64,000 bases of DNA from Cristatella mucedo. Lineage: Eukaryota > Bryozoa > Phylactolaemata > Cristatellidae. Within the stretch, counting starts at the first letter, position 1. Every line of letters begins with the position of its first letter. The notes below the pieces were generated by a model. It searched no databases. It was not told the DNA's origin and saw only the letters and a program-made list of their open reading frames with translations. Below, piece by piece: positions 58,637 through 64,000 of the stretch. The stretch covers positions 5,602,001-5,666,000 of the forward strand of contig WPIO01000001.1 in NCBI GenBank assembly GCA_009760855.2. Reading direction: 5' to 3'. The position numbers and the translations under genes are program-made.

Positions 58637-58815
58637 CTGTAAAAAGGGGGGAATAATCAAGTATTGCGAACCTGTCAGAGAGAGAGCGACGGAGGGAGGG
58701 AGGGAGGGAGGGAGGGAGGGAGGGAGGGAGGGAGAGAGGAGGGAGGGAGGGAGGGAGGGAGGGAGGGGAGGGAGGGAGGGAGGGAGGGAGGGAGGGAGGG
58801 AGGGAGGGAGGGAGG

Positions 58816-58868
<53 letters not shown>

Positions 58869-59125
58869 TGCTTCCATCTTCAAGGCGACACAAGCCTTAC
58901 GACAAACAAACAACCAAACTCAAGGATTTTAAATTCTATCTGGGTTCGGGTCCTATGAGTACACTACTGCGAAATTCGAGTAGAATTCGTTGTCAGCTGA
59001 CAGCCGGATAGCTGAGCAGAGCGGGGCCAGATCACATCTACGACGGAGTGGAGAACGCCTGAGTGAGCAAGCCTTCACATCCAACGAGTCATCAGCTTGA
59101 GTGAAGCAGCACACTATATGCCTAC
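58637..59125. other. Intron w4/w5
   Basis: 489 bp dominated by the GGGA and GA arrays at 58691-58865. Confidence 0.8.
58691..58865. repeat. (GGGA)n followed by (GA)n
   Basis: About 130 bp of GGGA units grade into about 45 bp of GA. The array ends about 175 nt before the w5 acceptor on the right-hand side. Confidence 0.96.
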
Positions 59126-59341
59126 CCTAAGAAGGTGCTGGTCGTCGAGGTCGGCCTGCAGCTGTGTCACTCTCAGCTCAACCTGACGTGACACCTCGTC
59201 CCAGCGGGCGTTCAGCGAGTGCAGCTGCTCGCGCAGTGCCGTCGCTCGCTCCGAGGATAGTGTCCGCTCGACCAACTCGCGGCCCGTTTTGTTTATGTAC
59301 TCCAGGCCACCGCTGTGCTCCTTCACGGCATCCTGCACTTC
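59126..59341 (-). CDS. DMD: Dystrophin exon w4: spectrin repeat helices B-C
   Basis: 216 nt (72 codons), acceptor TTTGCAG, donor GTAGGC, phase 0/0. It contains HSGGLEYINKTGRELVER and LREQLHSLNARWDEVSRQVE. The LNxRWDEV helix C signature is characteristic of dystrophin and spectrin repeats. Confidence 0.92.
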
Positions 59342-61397
59342 CTGCAAACGAATAGCCACAGCAAAACTCAGTTGAAAACAAACTCAAAAACTCAAAACTC
59401 AACAACCAGCAGTTAAGAAAGAAAGGCATGCCGAAGCAGGGCAGCAGGCTGGCAGGTGAGCATTTACTCCAAAATGGTCACCGACAACTATTGGGCAAAA
59501 AACCCAAGTGCACCCAAGCATTACGTCAGAAAATTCCATTTAGGGAGAACGAGAGTTTCTCGTCAAACCATTCTTCTTCGGATCACGTGCAGCCACGGGG
59601 TACTATGGTGGACTCACGCAGCTTAGAACACGTCACAGACAGAGAGGGGCTAGTGCATGGCAGGCTTCGGACGTAAAGCCTGCCCAGCTGTCGCCCAGCA
59701 AAGAGAGTGGAGGATGGAAGACAACGCGAAATAGATGCCTGGTCAAAACCATGATTTAATGTGCAGTTTGCCAAAGCAAGCTCACGGAAGGAAACCAGGT
59801 AATACCCAGCGCAGTGCCGAAGCTCTGGCAAATCGTCAGAGACTGACGAATCGTCAGAGACTGACAAATCGTCAGTGACTGACAAATCGCCAGTGACTGG
59901 CAAATCGTCAGTGACAAGACCTGCAGGCTTACGAACTGGACTATGCCAAGGTCACTCACAATCGCTGCCTGCTGATCGTGCACAGTCGTTCAAGAACGCT
60001 ATCGTCATGCTATGCCTCCTTACCTCCATAAGCAGCTGCTACAGGCACCAAGACTAGCAGGAACAGTGGCACACAGCAGAAGCACTGCGCATCGGGACTG
60101 CGACTCTGTCTGCTCCACCTCAGTGGGCCAGCCTTTACCAAGTGCGCACACACAGCACATGCACCGGGTCCAGTCGAGGCTGCTAGCCTGCATTCTGCAG
60201 CAATGTCTGGCAGCTGTTTAGCATTAGATCCGGCTCACTCGGTATGTGGCTGGCCGCCGGACGACACCAGGAGCAGCTGCTGCTCATGTACCAGCTCACA
60301 CAGAAGCTTCAGACGAATCGCTGCGAGAGAGGCTAAATTGCTCATTTGCAGAGCGAGCCCATTTATAGAAAATTGGATACGTACACCACCCGCACACTCT
60401 TACCCCCCCCCCAAAGACGGCCCCTCAATCCACGAGGCATCAAGCATGGCTTGCTAACACACATAGGCATGCATGCACACACAGGCGCTCTCCTTCTTTC
60501 GGCTGCTAGCTATGAGCGCATGTCCGTGCGAGTACCACTTGCTTGTAAAGCCATATTCAAGTAGTGTCGAAGCAGCCAGAAGTAGCCTATGGTCACCGCT
60601 AAACTCAAAAAGAAAGGGCATATCACAAGTGACTCGATACCAAAACTACAACGTCCGCTCTCGGCTCCCCCTGGCCAAGTCCCCAACAGCATCTACTTAA
60701 ATTTATATGCTTGGCAAGGATTACATAATTTTAGGCTGTGCAGCTTAACCTTGACCTTGTCAGAGGCAACCGATCACTCAAAAGGAAGACTAGAAGGGCA
60801 TGCTACCTAGGCCGGTGGGATGGGGGGGGGCTTCACCCCGGAAGCTCAATTGCTACGTGTTTCATCAGAGGAAAGTGCGGCCTCTGTAGATTTGATCACA
60901 ACAACCACAGCAAAAAGCCATGGCTATAAAAAGATGCAAGATCTAGCTAAACAAACAGAATGCCCAAAACAAGCTGACACGCGGCATGCACTATGTACCA
61001 CCAAAAAAGATCCAGCTAAAATTAATAAATTGCATGCATTTAACAACCCTGTTGTTCTCAAACACCACCTGGTCCGCCGACCAGTCGACAGCAGCCTCTG
61101 ATAGCCAGCCAGTGTGGTGAAAGGCAGGCTACCATCAAGCAAAACGGCAAGCAAAGACAACGATGACCGAATAAAGAAATAGCCTTGCTTGATCATTATT
61201 CTAGACTAAGGAACATGAGGCAGATGGAGAAGGCCAGACAATCACAGGCTCTGGCAATCACAGCAATCATCAGCTTTCCATGCTATTCGAACGTGCACGT
61301 TGCACAACAGCCGTCACAGTCGGAGGCGTGATTGCAGGTAACTACGAACCCCGACGGCGTTAGTAACTTCTCTGCATCCATCGGCTCGAAGGCTTAC
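59342..61397. other. Intron w3/w4
   Basis: 2.1 kb with an 18-bp minisatellite (59829-59915). The rest is unremarkable. Confidence 0.7.
59829..59915. repeat. 18-bp minisatellite, 4.8 units
   Basis: Units CAAATCGTCAGAGACTGA with few changes, at 59829, 59847, 59865, 59883 and 59901 (last incomplete). Confidence 0.95.
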
Positions 61398-61570
61398 CTT
61401 ATACTGAGCCAAATTTGCTTCCATTGTTTCAGCATCACACACATATGCTCTTTCTGATAGAAGGGTGTCCTCAACTTCCTTGATCCACTTGAGCAATGCC
61501 TCGACGGCATCCAGATACTTCTTCGGCGGAGCCTGGTTCATTTTCAGACTCAAAGCCTGCTGCCTAGCAC
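61398..61570 (-). CDS. DMD: Dystrophin exon w3: spectrin repeat helix A
   Basis: 173 nt, acceptor GCGCAG, donor GTAAGC, phase 1 to 0. Encodes YLDAVEALLKWIKEVEDTLL and then DAETMEANLAQYK. The LLKWIKEVE motif is the Trp-containing helix A of a rod repeat. Confidence 0.88.
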
Positions 61571-61702
61571 CTGCGCACGGGAAGAACAGCAGCCCCCTTG
61601 TTATCGTTTTGATCAAGCACAGATCTTAGCTGCCGGGCACGAGTGCACAGCAACATCAACAAGCATGCAAGCAGCAAGGTCGGCACACGACCTTTCACTC
61701 AC

Positions 61703-61859
61703 TTATTTGGGCCACTGTAGCCTGCCAGTCTGTGTACAACTTGACCACCTTGTCTGCCAGTGGGGCCGCTTTGGGCGAGTCCAACTTCATTAAGGTATCT
61801 CGCTTTTCGTTGATGGTTTCGACACGTTTCTCATGAGCACTCATGGCTTTTAGCTTGAC
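61703..61859 (-). CDS. DMD: Dystrophin exon w2: spectrin repeat helices B-C
   Basis: 157 nt after a TTATGTAG acceptor, with a GTGAGT donor, phase 0 to 1. Encodes KLKAMSAHEKRVETINEKRD and then DKVVKLYTDWQATVAQI; the Trp in the last helix is the helix C core Trp. It continues w1 in frame. Confidence 0.85.
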
Positions 61860-61940
61860 CTACATAAGACGATACTTGCGGAGTGACACGGCCTCACCGA
61901 TAGTAGCATACTTTCGGCCAACACTACTGAGCAAGTAAAG

Positions 61941-62087
61941 ATCACGACTGCCTAGCATATGACTATGACTGCTAAGCCCATGACCATAACTGTTCAGCAA
62001 ATAGCCAGGACAGCCTAGCCAAAAGCAGAGGCTCCTTAGCCGAAAGCCACGACTGCTTAGCTGAAAGCCAAGACTCATTAGCCACCA
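61941..62087. repeat. 21-bp imperfect minisatellite, 7 units
   Basis: Seven contiguous 21-bp units beginning 61941, 61962, 61983, 62004, 62025, 62046 and 62067, consensus near GCCACGACTGCTTAGCCNAA. It lies about 80 nt upstream of the w2 acceptor. Confidence 0.9.
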
Positions 62088-62339
62088 AACAAAGGATGGA
62101 ACACTACTGCCTATGTAATGTAATGTATCTTCGGCTGTAACTCTACAAAGCCGCAAAGACTATGTGGGTGGTATGTAGGAGAGTTTTCTATAACCCACTC
62201 AAAGCCTAAGCGGAATTCGGTACGCACTAGGTAGCCAACTGACTTCACCACACGCAACAAAGAGAAAGTGAGAAGCATACATAGCTGAGTCAGGAGGCTG
62301 CACAGCTGAAAGAAACATAGCTGAGTCAGTCCGATCGTT

Positions 62340-63250
62340 GTTCTTTATCATTCAAGAGGAATGACATGATCAATAGAATCAAACGCAGCCAAAACATCGA
62401 GCAGGACCAAGGTTACCAAGGTTACATTACCACGATTCTAGTTGCTTAGGATGTCGCTGATCAGGCAGAGAATAGTTTCTGTGTAGTGGTGTCACTTGAA
62501 TCTCGGCTGAAATTTTTTTGAAAATTCATACTTGTCAATATCTCCTCTAACCTGCTTAGCAACTATCTTTATGAGAATCTCGGACAACATAGGAATAATA
62601 AAAAAATACTAGCTGATTCAACCGCCTTTTTTATAGCTACAGAAGAGCCTTTACGGCTATCACCACCGTTTGCAATGGGCAATACAGAATCACTCAACTA
62701 AATGATTCAAACCCACGACCTCGGGACCGAGGTCGTGAAAAGCAACCGACCGACTTATCTAGTGTGCCATCACGACTCACATTGAAGAATATGCAATAGC
62801 TTGCTAGGACCTCTGAATATAATCAAGGCTTTTCAATTATTGGTCACACGATGGCTGATTTGAAGGCCTTTGGAACAATTCCTTAATTCAGAGAAGCATT
62901 AAAATGCAGATTTAAGGTTGGGCTACACTTTCCAGTGAAGACCAGAGAGGGGATAGTACAAGGTAACCGGGTGACGAGCTCTTTTTTTCTCGACTTCAAT
63001 AAGGTAACTATTTCGTATAAAGAAACCTCGGAAAATATCTTAAGGGGAAGTCACAAGTTGCAACTCGACACCTGTTTCGACCAAAGGTGGCGTTATGGTA
63101 GCATAAATATGTGCAATCTCATCAGCAAAGAAGGATGGAAATTTATCGACAAAACAAATCATATCCGGATAGTGAGACTGCTCCGAGTTGTCAGGCAAAT
63201 GATTCACTGTCAAGACAGAGGTTTTCGAGTGAAAAAAGAAGCCCCGACTT
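62340..63250 (-). pseudogene. Degraded CR1/L2-like LINE ORF2, RT N-terminal part, split by a SINE
   Basis: Minus strand, in order and with stops: FPSFFADEIAHIYATI (linker after the endonuclease), GIVPKAFKSAIV and PIIEKP (start of RT). After the SINE comes LSEILIKIVAKQVRGDIDKY, YTETILCLISDIL and LVLLDVLAAFDSIDH. The last is the RT palm motif usually written LLDLSAAFDTIDH. Two stops lie in the final segment alone, so it is dead. Confidence 0.9.
62605..62780 (-). mobile_element. tRNA-derived SINE-A nested in a LINE
   Basis: Minus strand: GTGAGTCGTGATGGCACACT, CGACCTCGGTCCCGAGGTCG, B box worn to GGTTTGAATCA, body and a TTTTTTTATT tail. It separates two blocks of the same LINE reverse transcriptase. 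Confidence 0.9.
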
Positions 63251-63870
63251 TCCTAAGCTTCTAGTGTAGACTCCGGATCTAGTCTTTTCAAAATGGCTAG
63301 CTAGATCGGCATCTGAACCAGGTTTCCGAAGGCGGCTTTCATTCCAGCCCTTTATAAGCCCTATATAGATGCATGTTATGGATTTGGCAATGGCGAGAGC
63401 ACAGAGATTATGGTGAGGACGGTGGAGCAGCGGCAGTAGCTATGAACAAAGACGCTGGTGATGACCAGTTAGATCGACAATGTTCAGCCAATAACGTGTA
63501 CGGTCAGAGTTGACGTGCACAATTACAACCAACAACACAAGCGCCTCCTGCACATGCGAGAAGCCTCGTGCGCGTGGGCATGAAGCAAAGCAGGCAGGAT
63601 GGAGTAGAGAACCAGCTGAGCGACAAGCTCAAAAAAGCCATGCTTGACAGCTATCAGAAATACGAAAAAGCTCGGCGAGCCTACACTGCTCTCCAGAGCA
63701 GACACAACAATACTTCAGCGCTCCCTGGCGACAATAGACCCCCTGCTAAAGCTTTTCTTCTGCAGTCAGAGATGTTGCTACAGGCAGCAAGGCATTTGTA
63801 GCGATTCCACAGTCGACTTCAGACTCACGGCTGCGATTGCCCTGCACTGGTCTAGGGTGGCTTTTCTTAC

Positions 63871-64000
63871 CCTGCACTGGTCTAGGTGGCGGGCTATTTC
63901 TGGAGCCTCACCACCGGAGCCACCATCCGAGATGAGTGGCGTAGCGCCGAGCCAACGCTGGTAGCTGGCCAGGCTCTCCTGCAGCGAGCTGAGCTCATCG
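63871..64000 (-). CDS. DMD: Dystrophin exon w1 (5' cut by window edge): start of a spectrin repeat
   Basis: Encodes a helix with LASYQRWLGATP followed by a Gly/Ser loop and APEIARHLDQCR, the usual A-to-B transition of a spectrin repeat. It ends at a GTAAGA donor in phase 0. A 17-bp copy of its last bases recurs 30 bp away in the intron (63840-63856). Confidence 0.75.

Larger units (their letters stand above)
61860..63870. other. Intron w1/w2
   Basis: 2.0 kb. From right to left: about 0.6 kb without recognisable elements, a degraded LINE (63250-62340) with SINE-A inside it, then a 21-bp minisatellite close to the w2 acceptor. Confidence 0.75.

Noticed and set aside
63568-63801. 77-codon plus-strand ORF with a charged helix (DKLKKAMLDSYQKYEKARRA)
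   Set aside because: Single short ORF on the opposite strand without splice sites or homology; likely chance.

Overview
The window is part of one large, intron-rich animal gene on the minus strand, the dystrophin (DMD) ortholog. I traced 40 coding exons (named w1 to w40 here, 5' to 3') from the right edge to the left edge. They hold about 7.8 kb of coding sequence, roughly 2,600 codons. Neighbouring exons agree in splice phase throughout, apart from one one-base frame slip inside w33. Both ends of the gene lie outside the window: the actin-binding end and first rod repeats to the right, the syntrophin/dystrobrevin-binding C-terminus to the left.

Layout in gene order. 64.0-49.0 kb (w1-w15): spectrin repeats matching about human R7-R13; w13-w14 carry the best-conserved rod segment. 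47.3-37.9 kb (w16-w19): a proline/threonine/glycine-rich linker that I do not know from vertebrate dystrophin, then a return to coiled coil. 32.1-19.8 kb (w20-w28): repeats like human R15-R19, with a very long exon, w21, carrying a Ser/Ala/Gln-rich insert. 17.4-5.6 kb (w29-w34): a hinge-3-like linker with a polyalanine run, then repeats like R20-R24 but one repeat fewer than human. 5.5-0 kb (w35-w40): WW domain, EF-hand region and ZZ zinc finger.

The organism is a metazoan and most likely an invertebrate. The rod differs from vertebrates in linkers and repeat number, and the ZZ histidine spacing resembles the invertebrate form as I remember it. I cannot place the phylum. Introns average about 1.5 kb and hold two tRNA-derived SINE families, decayed CR1/L2-like LINE fragments with SINEs nested in them, minisatellites, and unusually many long GA/CT, CA/GT and GGGA arrays. 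I see no second gene, no genuine tRNA or rRNA gene, no CRISPR array and no intact transposon. No novel multi-gene system is evident. The most notable points are the rod architecture, the frame slip, the SINE families and several repeat structures close to exons. Human repeat numbers are from memory and approximate.
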